Below, piece by piece: positions 7,635 through 15,776 of a stretch of DNA of 20,949 nt. The notes below the pieces were generated by a model. That model was given only the letters and a program-made list of their open reading frames with translations, did not search any database and was not told the origin of the DNA. The stretch's first letter is position 1; every line of letters begins with the position of its first letter. Position numbers and translations under genes: made by a program. This DNA comes from Acidobacteriaceae bacterium (lineage in GTDB: Bacteria; Acidobacteriota; Terriglobia; Terriglobales; Acidobacteriaceae): positions 1 to 20,949 of the forward strand of contig PLYW01000169.1 of NCBI GenBank assembly GCA_003151875.1. The letters run 5' to 3'.

Positions 7635-8933
7635 TCAGCGCACTTTGACATCGGGCTGCACCGACATGCCTGGACGTAGCAGGCCGTCCTTGTTGAAGTC
7701 GGGTTTGTCACTGCCATCGAAGTCGATTCGCACGGGAATGCGCTGCACGACCTTGACGTAGTTACCGGTGGCATTCTCCGGCGGCAACAAGCTGTATTTT
7801 GCACCCGTCGCTCCTCCAATACTGGTAACATGTCCATCCCACTTGCGACCGCCGTAGGTATCGACCTTGATCTTTGCAGCTTGCGGCGGCCCCATGCGGG
7901 CGAGCTGGGTTTCCTTGAAGTTTGCCGTGACCCATATCTCACGAAGCGGAACGATGGCCATCAGGTCCTGGCCGCTGGATACGTTTGCACCTACCTGCAC
8001 GGAGCGCTTGCCGACGACGCCATCCACCGGAGCCATGATGGTGGTGTAGGAGAGATTCAGCTGCGCTTGATCAAGCGCAGCTTTGGAGCGTTGCGCCAGG
8101 GCATCGGCGGACTTTGCCTTGGCCTGGGTGGCGGCCACCGTATTCGGCGTGGCCCTGGCGTTGCGTATTTCAGCGGTAGCCTGTTCGATGCGGGATTGGG
8201 CTTGTTTCACTTGCGCCTGCGCAGCCAATAATGCGGCCTGCCGCGCGCTGACCGTAGCATTCGCGGCGATGGCTGCTGCCGTAGCCTGGTCGAACTGCTG
8301 CTGCGAGATCTCGCGCTTGCCCAACAGTTGGCGATAGCGCTCAACATCGGTGTTGAGCTTGTTGGCATCCGCTTGCGCTTCCAGGACCTGGGCTTGTGCG
8401 GCCTCTGCCTGTTTCAGCGCAGCGGTCACTCCAGCTTGGGCGGAGTCCATGTCGGCGCTGGCGGACCGGATCTGGCTGAGCGACCCGACACTGGAAACCG
8501 GCACCCCAAACTGTGCGGCCTCGGCCTGCGCTTGCTGGTCCTGGTAGTCGGCTTGCGCACGCGCCAAGGCAACCTGGTAGTCGGTGGGGTCAATTTGCAC
8601 TAGCACATCGCCTTTGTGCACTACTTGGCCGTCGTCATAGTTCACCTTGGTCACCTGGCCGCCCACTCGGGCACTGACGGGGTAGATGTGGCCGTCAATC
8701 TCGGCGTCGTCGGTGCTCTCCCAGTGGCGGCTCTCCCACCAGAACCAACCCACCAACACCACGACCACAATTGCCACTAGAAAGGCAATCGGTTTGGCGG
8801 CCGGATGTTTCTGGAAGAAGCCGCGACGGTCTTCCTCGTAACGCTTCGCTTCCGGATCAACGTGTTCTTCCTCAGGTTGATCGAGGACTTCGCGCCGTTC
8901 CAGCTCATTTTCATCAGTCCTGCTCGGACTCAT
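7635..8933 (-). CDS. emrA: HlyD/EmrA-type periplasmic membrane fusion protein
   Basis: This 432-residue adaptor for tripartite export has an acidic cytoplasmic tail (residues 1-45, rich in Glu/Asp), one membrane helix near 48-66, and then the lipoyl/barrel-sandwich start STDDAEIDGHIYPVSARVGG near 73-92. A long Ala/Gln/Lys-rich coiled-coil hairpin occupies about 125-290. The second lipoyl half and beta-barrel follow, with APVDGVVGKRSVQVGANV. This domain order is that of EmrA/HlyD adaptors, which link an inner-membrane MFS pump to a TolC-type channel. AGGTGA (8938-8943) precedes the ATG. The tolC stop lies 18 bp upstream, so the two genes form one transcription unit. The usual EmrB-type pump gene does not follow. 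The substrate (drug, lipid or siderophore) cannot be predicted; the symbol reflects family resemblance only. Confidence 0.9.
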   Translation of the reverse strand: MSPSRTDENELERREVLDQPEEEHVDPEAKRYEEDRRGFFQKHPAAKPIAFLVAIVVVVLVGWFWWESRHWESTDDAEIDGHIYPVSARVGGQVTKVNYDDGQVVHKGDVLVQIDPTDYQVALARAQADYQDQQAQAEAAQFGVPVSSVGSLSQIRSASADMDSAQAGVTAALKQAEAAQAQVLEAQADANKLNTDVERYRQLLGKREISQQQFDQATAAAIAANATVSARQAALLAAQAQVKQAQSRIEQATAEIRNARATPNTVAATQAKAKSADALAQRSKAALDQAQLNLSYTTIMAPVDGVVGKRSVQVGANVSSGQDLMAIVPLREIWVTANFKETQLARMGPPQAAKIKVDTYGGRKWDGHVTSIGGATGAKYSLLPPENATGNYVKVVQRIPVRIDFDGSDKPDFNKDGLLRPGMSVQPDVKVR

Positions 8934-8951
8934 TGGTTCACCTGTCAGTGA

Positions 8952-10646
8952 TTATTCGTGAGGAACTGGGGCAGCCGCAGCATCGCCATTGCCTTTGCTC
9001 TGGGGCCCGGTTGCGGGACTTGCTCCTCCCAGACTCGGTTGCTGTTGCATCGGGGAAGCGTCAACTGCTCCCGCCATTCCACCCGAACCCGGATCAACAT
9101 CAGGTTTTGTTTCGGGTGGGTTACTCGTGCTTCCCGGAGGACTTCCGGTTCCGTTGGGGGGCAGCACGCTTCCCGGCTCCGCCAAGTATTGCTGCACTGC
9201 CTGCTCCGCATTGCCGATGGCGCGCGCCAGCAACACCTTGGCAATGTTGTGCGCATACAGACTGGAGATATAGCGGTCATTGGCCGATGCCAATTGCTGC
9301 TGCGCTTGAATCACCTCAACATTGTTCGTGACACCTGCGGCGAAGCGATCCTGGGACTGCCCGAGTGCTTGTTGCGCCAGATCGAGGCCCAACTTGGCTA
9401 CCTCCACGTTTTGGGCGGCCGCCTTCAGATCGAGGATCGCATCTTCCACATCCTGCTCGATGCGCCCTCGCATGTCATCCACTTGGGCCTGCCGCTGCTT
9501 CAGGACGGCGTCGCTCTGTTGCACGTCGGCTTCTACTTTTCCGCCCTGAAATATGGGAATTTTCAGCGTCGCTGCCGCCGTCCAATTGGGGGACATGGAA
9601 TCGGGGGTAGTTCCCAGCACGCCATATTCGCCGGCGAATCCAATCGAGGGCAGACGCTGCTTCCAGGCCGCCTCGCGGCTCAACTCTGCGGCGCGCAAGG
9701 CCGCCAGCGCCGACTGATAATCGGAACGGGTTTGCAGGGCCCGCGCATAGGCATTTTGCAACTCCATTTCCGGAAGAGGGTGATAAGGAACGCGATTCAC
9801 CAGGCGGAACTTCTGCCCCACCGGCAATCCAATCAAGCGCGCCAGAGCGATGCGTTGCTTTTCCAGGTCGTTCTGTGCCTCGATCAGCGCCTCTTGCTGA
9901 GCTTGTAACTGCACCCGCGCCCGCAGAGTATCGATGTTGGGCGCAAGGCCCGCCACCTCCTCGTCCGCCGCCAACTGGTAGAGCGCCTGGGCGGTCTTTA
10001 ATTCCGCTTCTGTGGCCTCCACTCGCGATTCGTTCGCGATGGTAAGCAGGTAGTTGGCCCCTACGGCAAGCACCACCGTGTCGCGCGCGTCGCGGTAGGT
10101 GAACTGCGCGGCCTTAACGTTCTGACTCGCCGCCCGGATATTGTCAATGGTATGCAAATCGATGGCATTCCACGAGCCGGTGGCGCGAAGATCGCTGATG
10201 CCGAAGGGCCCGATCGAAGTCGGAACTCCTGGAAAGATCGCACCGCTAAATCCCAGCGCCTTCAGGTTGATCTTCTGCTCCTCTTCGGCAAACGATCCGT
10301 TGACCACGGGCAGCATATCGCTGAGGGCGCGAAGCCGCGAAGCCCGCGACTGTTGCGTGGCCCGGTCAGCCAAGTACAAGCCGAGGTTGTACTTTAGCCC
10401 GCGCTGCAGCGCGTCTTCGATCGTCAGCTCCATGGTCTCCGGCGTGGCTTTGGCCTGAGGGATAGAGCCCGCGAAGGCATCGTGATTGCGGTTCAGAACC
10501 TGTTCGGCCGAGGGAAGGGAAGACGATGCTTGCCCAGAACTCTGTCCCATTGCAGAACCGCACGCCAGCAGAACGCTGACGGCGATCAGCCCTGTGCAAA
10601 GCGCAGAGCGCGGCTTCTTGGGAGGATTGCTTTCAGGTCGTTCCAT
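8952..10646 (-). CDS. TolC-family outer-membrane efflux protein
   Basis: This outer-membrane channel component of a tripartite exporter has 564 residues from the chosen ATG at 10646. The ORF extends 11 codons further, but those lie over a palindromic operator-like site, and the signal peptide fits the 10646 start: positive region PPKKPR, then a hydrophobic core. The core ends in VLLACGSAMGQ, which could be cut by signal peptidase I or be a lipobox (LLAC), as in OprM-like lipoproteins. Two repeated outer-membrane efflux domains follow, with long helical stretches rich in Ala, Gln and Glu (for example ELKTAQALYQLAADEEVAG and QQALGQSQDRFAAGVTNNVE). The last 70 residues are a Pro/Gly/Ser-rich tail, probably disordered. 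The membrane fusion protein gene follows 18 bp downstream. Confidence 0.92.
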   Translation of the reverse strand: MERPESNPPKKPRSALCTGLIAVSVLLACGSAMGQSSGQASSSLPSAEQVLNRNHDAFAGSIPQAKATPETMELTIEDALQRGLKYNLGLYLADRATQQSRASRLRALSDMLPVVNGSFAEEEQKINLKALGFSGAIFPGVPTSIGPFGISDLRATGSWNAIDLHTIDNIRAASQNVKAAQFTYRDARDTVVLAVGANYLLTIANESRVEATEAELKTAQALYQLAADEEVAGLAPNIDTLRARVQLQAQQEALIEAQNDLEKQRIALARLIGLPVGQKFRLVNRVPYHPLPEMELQNAYARALQTRSDYQSALAALRAAELSREAAWKQRLPSIGFAGEYGVLGTTPDSMSPNWTAAATLKIPIFQGGKVEADVQQSDAVLKQRQAQVDDMRGRIEQDVEDAILDLKAAAQNVEVAKLGLDLAQQALGQSQDRFAAGVTNNVEVIQAQQQLASANDRYISSLYAHNIAKVLLARAIGNAEQAVQQYLAEPGSVLPPNGTGSPPGSTSNPPETKPDVDPGSGGMAGAVDASPMQQQPSLGGASPATGPQSKGNGDAAAAPVPHE

Positions 10647-10670
10647 GTTGTATTCAGTGCATACATAAAT

Positions 10671-10684
10671 GTACGACATCGTAC
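10671..10684. promoter_or_regulatory. Perfect 14-bp palindrome upstream of tolC-emrA, candidate operator
   Basis: GTACGA-CA-TCGTAC is a perfect inverted repeat with a 2-nt centre, ending 25 bp upstream of the tolC ATG. Length, symmetry and position match operators of dimeric TetR/AcrR-type repressors, which often control efflux operons. On the minus strand a poor -35-like CTGACG lies just upstream, which would place the palindrome in a promoter spacer. No regulator gene is in the window, so the identity of the binder is inference. Confidence 0.5.
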
Positions 10685-10764
10685 GCGTCAGCGCTTTAGA
10701 TGTATTTCCGGGTATCGGCGTTGCGCGAAACCACTGCTGCTCGTCGAGTCATTTCGAAAGCGCT

Positions 10765-11796
10765 CTAATTCCTATAAAGTCCCACTTCGCTGGTTGAGGG
10801 TCGCCTCATTAAGTCTCGTATGGCGTCCTGCACCGATTTTCCTTGCTGTAGAATCGCGTGCATCTGCTGCGTAATTGGCATTTCCACTCCAGCCCTTTGG
10901 GCCAGTCCGACCGCAGCCTTGGTGGTGAGCACGCCCTCGGCGACCATGCCGTGCATCCCGGCGATGATGCCTTCCAGCTTGCGGCCTCGTCCCAGTTCGA
11001 CGCCAATACTGCGGTTTCGCGAAAGGCCGCCCGTGCAGGTAAGCACCAGATCGCCGAGTCCGGCAAGTCCGGCCATGGTTTCCGCTCGGCCTCCGCAAGC
11101 GACGACCAGCCGCGTGATCTCGGCCAATCCCCGCGTGATCAATGCGGCCACGGTGTTGTATCCCAGGTCCATGCCAAATAGAATTCCGGCGGCGATGGCG
11201 ACGATGTTTTTCAAGGCCCCGCCCAGTTCCACTCCGATGACATCGTCGTTGGTGTACACGCGGAAGTTGGGATCGCTGAATTCTCGCTGCACAATGGCCG
11301 CGAGTTCCTTGTCGGATGAGGCAATGGTGATGGCGGTGGGATCGGCTTTCGCTACTTCCTTGGCAAACGTCGGCCCGCTCATCGCACCGATCCGTGGAAC
11401 GAATCCGTTGTCCCCGCCGCTCAACAGTTGGGTAATGACTTCAGTCATGCGCAGCAGGGAATCGTTTTCTATTCCCTTAGTCGCGCTGACAAACAGCATC
11501 TCCGGGCGAAGTTGTGAAAGCATGGCTTGAAACACGCGGCGTGTGTGATGAGAAGGCATCACGCTGACCACAATTTCCGCGCCACGCAGCGCCTCCTCGA
11601 AGCTGTTGGTTGCGTGGACCGTTTCCGGTATCGTGTCTCCCGGCAAAAACAATTCGTTCACGCGCCGCGTGCGGACGCTCTCGCACACTTCATGTTCATG
11701 CGCCCACAGCCGTACCCGGTGGGTCTGTTTGCGGCCCAGCACAATGGATATCGCCGTACCCCATGCTCCTGCGCCGATGACTGCGATCTCACTCAC
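10765..11796 (-). CDS. gpsA: NAD(P)-dependent glycerol-3-phosphate dehydrogenase
   Basis: This enzyme reduces dihydroxyacetone phosphate to sn-glycerol-3-phosphate, the backbone for phospholipids. It has 343 residues from the GTG at 11796. That start puts the dinucleotide-binding GAGAWGTA at residues 8-15, as in the family, and leaves 13 bp after the plsY stop; a longer ORF from 11871 would overlap plsY. Other family features are SATKGIE, MSGPTFAKEVA, the catalytic-lysine region GGALKNIVAIAAGI and GLAGLGDLVLTCTGGLSRNR. AAAGAGA about 10 nt upstream is an acceptable ribosome binding site. It is the last gene of the run cinA-thpR-plsY-gpsA and supplies the substrate for its neighbour PlsY. No clear hairpin terminator is visible in the 118 bp before tolC. 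Confidence 0.95.
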   Translation of the reverse strand: MSEIAVIGAGAWGTAISIVLGRKQTHRVRLWAHEHEVCESVRTRRVNELFLPGDTIPETVHATNSFEEALRGAEIVVSVMPSHHTRRVFQAMLSQLRPEMLFVSATKGIENDSLLRMTEVITQLLSGGDNGFVPRIGAMSGPTFAKEVAKADPTAITIASSDKELAAIVQREFSDPNFRVYTNDDVIGVELGGALKNIVAIAAGILFGMDLGYNTVAALITRGLAEITRLVVACGGRAETMAGLAGLGDLVLTCTGGLSRNRSIGVELGRGRKLEGIIAGMHGMVAEGVLTTKAAVGLAQRAGVEMPITQQMHAILQQGKSVQDAIRDLMRRPSTSEVGLYRN

Positions 11797-11809
11797 TAGC
11801 AGGTCTCTT

Positions 11810-12484
11810 TCAACGAAATCGGTTTTCGGTGCCCGCCAACAGGCGCCGGATGTTGTCTTTGTGTCGCGCAATGATCAGCGCGGCTGAAGCCGTAATCACC
11901 AACAGAATAGGCGCCGTGTTGCGCTCCGCGGGATTGAGCCATAAAACCAACCAGGGAAAGGACGCCGCCGCCACAATACTCCCCAAAGAAACATACCGGG
12001 TGAGCGCGAAGACGATGGCAAACAGAAGAAGTGAAAGCAGCAGACACTTGGGCGCAAGCGCCACAAATGCGCCGGCAGCAGTTGCCACCCCCTTGCCGCC
12101 CTTGAAGCGGAGCCATACGGTGAACATGTGTCCCAGGATCGCGCAAAAGGCGGCGACCGCCGCGAGAAGAAAGATCGTACGGCTATCGATCATCTGCGGG
12201 GACGAGTCGTACAGGTTGGGCTGGATGTTACCCGCCGTAAAGCGGTGCGATCCCGCCAGCCAGAAAGCAAGCGCCACCGCGACGTAACCTTTCAACGCGT
12301 CGAGGACCAAGGTTGCAATTGCCAACCCCTTCGAGCCGGCGCGGGCAACATTGGTTGCGCCGATGTTTCCGCTGCCGGTATTGCGGACGTCCTGGCCGCG
12401 AAAAATACGCACCAGCAGATAGCCGAAGGGTATCGAGCCCAGCAGGTAGGAAACTGCGACGATCGTGAGTGCAAGTTTCGTCAA
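11810..12484 (-). CDS. plsY: Glycerol-3-phosphate acyltransferase PlsY
   Basis: This integral membrane enzyme transfers an acyl group from acyl-phosphate to glycerol-3-phosphate, the first committed step of phospholipid synthesis in most bacteria. The 224 residues carry the three signature segments: SGNIGATNV near 38-46, the glycine-rich FKGGKGVATA after the middle, and the helix preceding it with AILGHMFTVWLRFKGGKG. LLGSIPFGYLL near 14-24 is the typical first helix. It is slightly longer than usual (about 200) because of a loop around residues 80-105 (AGSHRF to SSPQMID). The start is TTG at 12484; no Shine-Dalgarno is strong, but thpR ends 22 bp upstream, so translation may be coupled. It would act directly with GpsA, encoded 13 bp downstream. 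Confidence 0.95.
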   Translation of the reverse strand: MTKLALTIVAVSYLLGSIPFGYLLVRIFRGQDVRNTGSGNIGATNVARAGSKGLAIATLVLDALKGYVAVALAFWLAGSHRFTAGNIQPNLYDSSPQMIDSRTIFLLAAVAAFCAILGHMFTVWLRFKGGKGVATAAGAFVALAPKCLLLSLLLFAIVFALTRYVSLGSIVAAASFPWLVLWLNPAERNTAPILLVITASAALIIARHKDNIRRLLAGTENRFR

Positions 12485-12506
12485 AGTTATGCGCTCGGTA
12501 GCGTGA

Positions 12507-13082
12507 CTATTCCAGCGGATAGCACGAAAGCTTGGTGTACCGCGCGCCCGCCGGAGACAGCTTGCTCTCGTAGAGATAGAACTCGTGCGCGGTCATTGTA
12601 CCGAACTCCAGCGGCCCGAGGGTCTCGAGTCTGGTTCGCAACCCCTGGAGCGCAGGCGCAGAATGTTCTCCGGGCACTGGGTGCGGACGCCCGCTGCCGG
12701 CACGCGCCAGCGTCAAATGGGGCTTGAAGGGAGCCGCATCTGGTTCGAATCCCAGCGGTCGAAGAACTCGGCCAACGGAGTTCACTAGCTCCTGCAGATT
12801 CTGGTCCGCTTCAATCCCCACCCAGAATACGCGCGGAGACTTCGGAGAAGGGAAGAATCCGGCATTGCGGAAGCTTAGCGCGATGGGTGCGGCACGCACG
12901 GACTGCAAGGCGCGCTGGATCTCGTCGAGCCGCTTTGTCTCACCGAGGAACTGCAATGTAATGTGAAATGTTTCCGGGTCGACCCAGCGAACATCCGGCG
13001 CCAGCGGTCGCATCTGATTGCGGAATTCGGTGATCCGCTGTCGTATATCCCGGTCGATATCAAGTGCTACGAAGAGGCGCAT
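12507..13082 (-). CDS. thpR: RNA 2',3'-cyclic phosphodiesterase (2H/LigT family)
   Basis: This 191-residue enzyme has the two HxTx motifs that define the 2H phosphoesterase superfamily: HITL at residues 40-43 and HLTL at 122-125. Members open 2',3'-cyclic phosphates on RNA and were historically named LigT for a reversible 2'-5' RNA ligase activity. The opening MRLFVALDID is characteristic of ThpR, and the length is normal. The ATG at 13082 lies only 4 bp after the cinA stop, indicating translational coupling. In many bacteria cinA and thpR are neighbours, so this is a conserved pairing rather than a chance one. The physiological substrate is not known with confidence for most members. Confidence 0.93.
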   Translation of the reverse strand: MRLFVALDIDRDIRQRITEFRNQMRPLAPDVRWVDPETFHITLQFLGETKRLDEIQRALQSVRAAPIALSFRNAGFFPSPKSPRVFWVGIEADQNLQELVNSVGRVLRPLGFEPDAAPFKPHLTLARAGSGRPHPVPGEHSAPALQGLRTRLETLGPLEFGTMTAHEFYLYESKLSPAGARYTKLSCYPLE

Positions 13083-13086
13083 AAAT

Positions 13087-14331
<1,245 letters not shown>

Positions 14332-14357
14332 GGATTCAGTCTAGCAGCGTTGAGCAG

Positions 14358-14392
14358 TTCGCACTTAGCCGTTAGCACTTAGCATTTAGCGA
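14358..14392. repeat. Degenerate 7-nt tandem array (TTAGCnn), left arm
   Basis: Five consecutive heptamers are read on the plus strand: TTCGCAC, TTAGCCG, TTAGCAC, TTAGCAT and TTAGCGA, possibly followed by TTCGTCG. It lies 27 bp upstream of the cinA start. Its inverted complement (GCTAA-type words) recurs at 14639-14687, so the two arrays form an inverted pair. Confidence 0.85.
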
Positions 14393-14477
14393 TTCGTCGT
14401 GGAGCAAATATCACCACCCTATCGCCTCCACGGTTCAAACAGTCTGCTGAAAAAACGTTTGAGCTCCCCCTACGCCA

Positions 14478-14498
14478 GCCCGCAGGGCGGTACAAATG
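14478..14498. repeat. REP-like hairpin unit, copy 1
   Basis: GCCC-GCA-GGGC (14478-14488) is followed by GGTACAAATG. The same pattern, stem then GGYACAAA(A)TG, occurs at 14544-14569 in the same orientation, making the two direct repeats of one unit. Confidence 0.6.
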
Positions 14499-14501
14499 TA
14501 G

Positions 14502-14521
14502 CCCAGGACGTAAGTCCTGGG
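14502..14521. repeat. Perfect 8-bp stem, 4-nt loop hairpin
   Basis: CCCAGGAC-GTAA-GTCCTGGG is a perfect inverted repeat. No T-run follows on the plus strand and no clear one on the minus strand, so it is a poor intrinsic terminator. It sits between two directly repeated hairpins, suggesting it is the central part of a composite intergenic repeat. Confidence 0.85.
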
Positions 14522-14543
14522 TAAATCGCCGAGGGGAATGCGA

Positions 14544-14569
14544 GCCCCTTCAGGGGGCGGCACAAAATG
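14544..14569. repeat. REP-like hairpin unit, copy 2
   Basis: GCCCC-TTCAG-GGGGC (14544-14558) is followed by GGCACAAAATG, the second copy of the unit at 14478-14498. Differences are a longer loop, one extra stem pair, one extra A and a C for T. Confidence 0.6.
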
Positions 14570-14638
14570 CGTGCGTCTTTTGTGCAGTCCAAAGGGCCGC
14601 GATTCGTCGGTGCACCTTCACCCGACGCCACCGCCAAG

Positions 14639-14687
14639 GGCTAATTGCCAAATGCTAATTGCTAAGTGCCAGATGCCAATTGCTAGC
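14639..14687. repeat. Degenerate 7-nt tandem array (TGCYAAn), right arm
   Basis: Seven heptamers are read on the plus strand: GGCTAAT, TGCCAAA, TGCTAAT, TGCTAAG, TGCCAGA, TGCCAAT and TGCTAGC. The word is the reverse complement of the TTAGC-type word at 14358-14392. The last unit overlaps the stop codon of the neighbouring minus-strand propeller gene (TAG at 14683-14685). Confidence 0.88.
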
Positions 14688-15738
14688 TCTCCGGAATCAG
14701 CTGCCGCCCCTCGATGTCCCAGGAAAGGTGATGCACGCTGGTGGTGGTGGCAAGCACGGCCGAGGCGTCGCGCGCGAATGCCAGTCCGACCAGGTTTTGC
14801 CCCGAGACTACCAACGATGCCTTGCGATCGGGCGTAACTCGCACGATGCCGCGACGGCCACTAAGCGAAGCCGCAACGTAGAGGTTGTCGTCCACATCCA
14901 CCGCCAGTCCCTGCGGACGCCCAAGTCCGCGGTAGAAGACGCTGACGGCGCCGTGCGGATCGATCCGCTGGATGGCATCGAAGCTCGAAGTCGTGGGGCC
15001 GGTGACGTACAGATCTCCATTGTTGCCGAAGGCGAGATGATAGGCGGAGACGCTCGGCTCCAGCATGGCAAACACGAAGATCTGGCGGTCACAATCGATC
15101 TTGAAGATGGTGCCGCTGCGATCGCCGACGTAGAGATTTCCCATCGGGTCGAAGGCCATTCCCGTCGCGACACCCATGCCTTCGGCGTAGGAGGTCATGG
15201 TACCGTTCTGTGCCACGCGGTACACCGTTCCGTCATAACGTGACGAAACATAAAGGCTGCCCGCACGGTCGAAGGCCATGCCGGTGGCATTCATCATTTC
15301 GTGGACGAAGGGCTTGACGTTGTAATTGTTGTCGATACGGTAGATCGCAACCGGGACCTTCTGCCCGCGCGATCCGGAAAACGTGACATAAATGTTTCCA
15401 TCTTGATCAATTGCTGGGTTCGCTACCGGGTGGAGATTCTCCGCGATGGGAACGCCGACCCGCACCGCGCCTGGATTGCTCTTGTGACCATTGGTCGCGA
15501 CCACAACTTCACCGGACGCGGCTCCTTCGGGCACGCGGGCCACAATGAATCGTTCCGAACTGATGATGATGGAACCATCCACGTCGCCGAATCGCACCTG
15601 CGGCCGACGCAGTTCCCGGGGCCGGAGCCCACTGCCGCTAATGCGAACCTCGCCTCCCGGCAGAGCGCATACGGGATCGATGGAATCGATATGGGGTTTG
15701 CCGTTTACGTTTTTTGCGCCCGTTCTTCGTTCCATCAT
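14683..15738 (-). CDS. TIG/IPT domain plus NHL-like beta-propeller protein
   Basis: This 351-residue protein has two parts. An N-terminal Ig-like TIG/IPT domain (about residues 16-95) carries the typical line IDSIDPVCALPGGEVRISGSGL. A six-bladed-type propeller (about 100-345) is built from NHL/SMP-30-like repeats: MAFDRAGSLYVSSRYDGTVYRV, MAFDPMGNLYVGDR, LAFGNNGDLYVTG and LAVDVDDNLYVAAS. No signal peptide or membrane helix is present, so the protein is probably cytoplasmic, which is unusual for a TIG-propeller pair. Start ATG 15738 is preceded by GAGGACGAGA, a usable ribosome binding site; a second ATG follows at once. pgpA ends 38 bp upstream, so it is probably in the rimO-yacG-pgpA transcript. 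Its ligand or enzyme activity is unknown; no gluconolactonase metal site can be confirmed by eye. Confidence 0.85.
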   Translation of the reverse strand: MMERRTGAKNVNGKPHIDSIDPVCALPGGEVRISGSGLRPRELRRPQVRFGDVDGSIIISSERFIVARVPEGAASGEVVVATNGHKSNPGAVRVGVPIAENLHPVANPAIDQDGNIYVTFSGSRGQKVPVAIYRIDNNYNVKPFVHEMMNATGMAFDRAGSLYVSSRYDGTVYRVAQNGTMTSYAEGMGVATGMAFDPMGNLYVGDRSGTIFKIDCDRQIFVFAMLEPSVSAYHLAFGNNGDLYVTGPTTSSFDAIQRIDPHGAVSVFYRGLGRPQGLAVDVDDNLYVAASLSGRRGIVRVTPDRKASLVVSGQNLVGLAFARDASAVLATTTSVHHLSWDIEGRQLIPES

Positions 15739-15776
15739 CTGTCGATCTCGTCCTCGTGAGGGCTGTGCGGTTGCTG

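Larger units (their letters stand above)
14393..14638. other. Spacer between inverted heptamer arrays, holding three small hairpins
   Basis: No gene is visible. CGATTCGTCG occurs twice in direct orientation, at 14390-14399 and 14600-14609, near the two ends of the spacer. Between them lie three GC-rich hairpins at 14478-14488, 14502-14521 and 14544-14558. The first and third belong to a direct repeat ending GGGCGGYACAAA(A)TG. The arrangement looks like a REP-type or miniature dispersed element rather than a coding remnant. Confidence 0.6.

Noticed and set aside
8958..9908. 316-codon plus-strand ORF opposite tolC
   Set aside because: Antisense shadow; the minus strand has the signal peptide and the repeated efflux domains.
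12128..12727. 199-codon plus-strand ORF spanning the plsY/thpR boundary
   Set aside because: Overlaps two well-supported minus-strand genes and their junction; no family resemblance.
14659..15243. Long plus-strand ORF opposite the TIG/NHL propeller gene
   Set aside because: Antisense to a gene with clear repeats and domain structure; no recognisable domain and no ribosome binding site.
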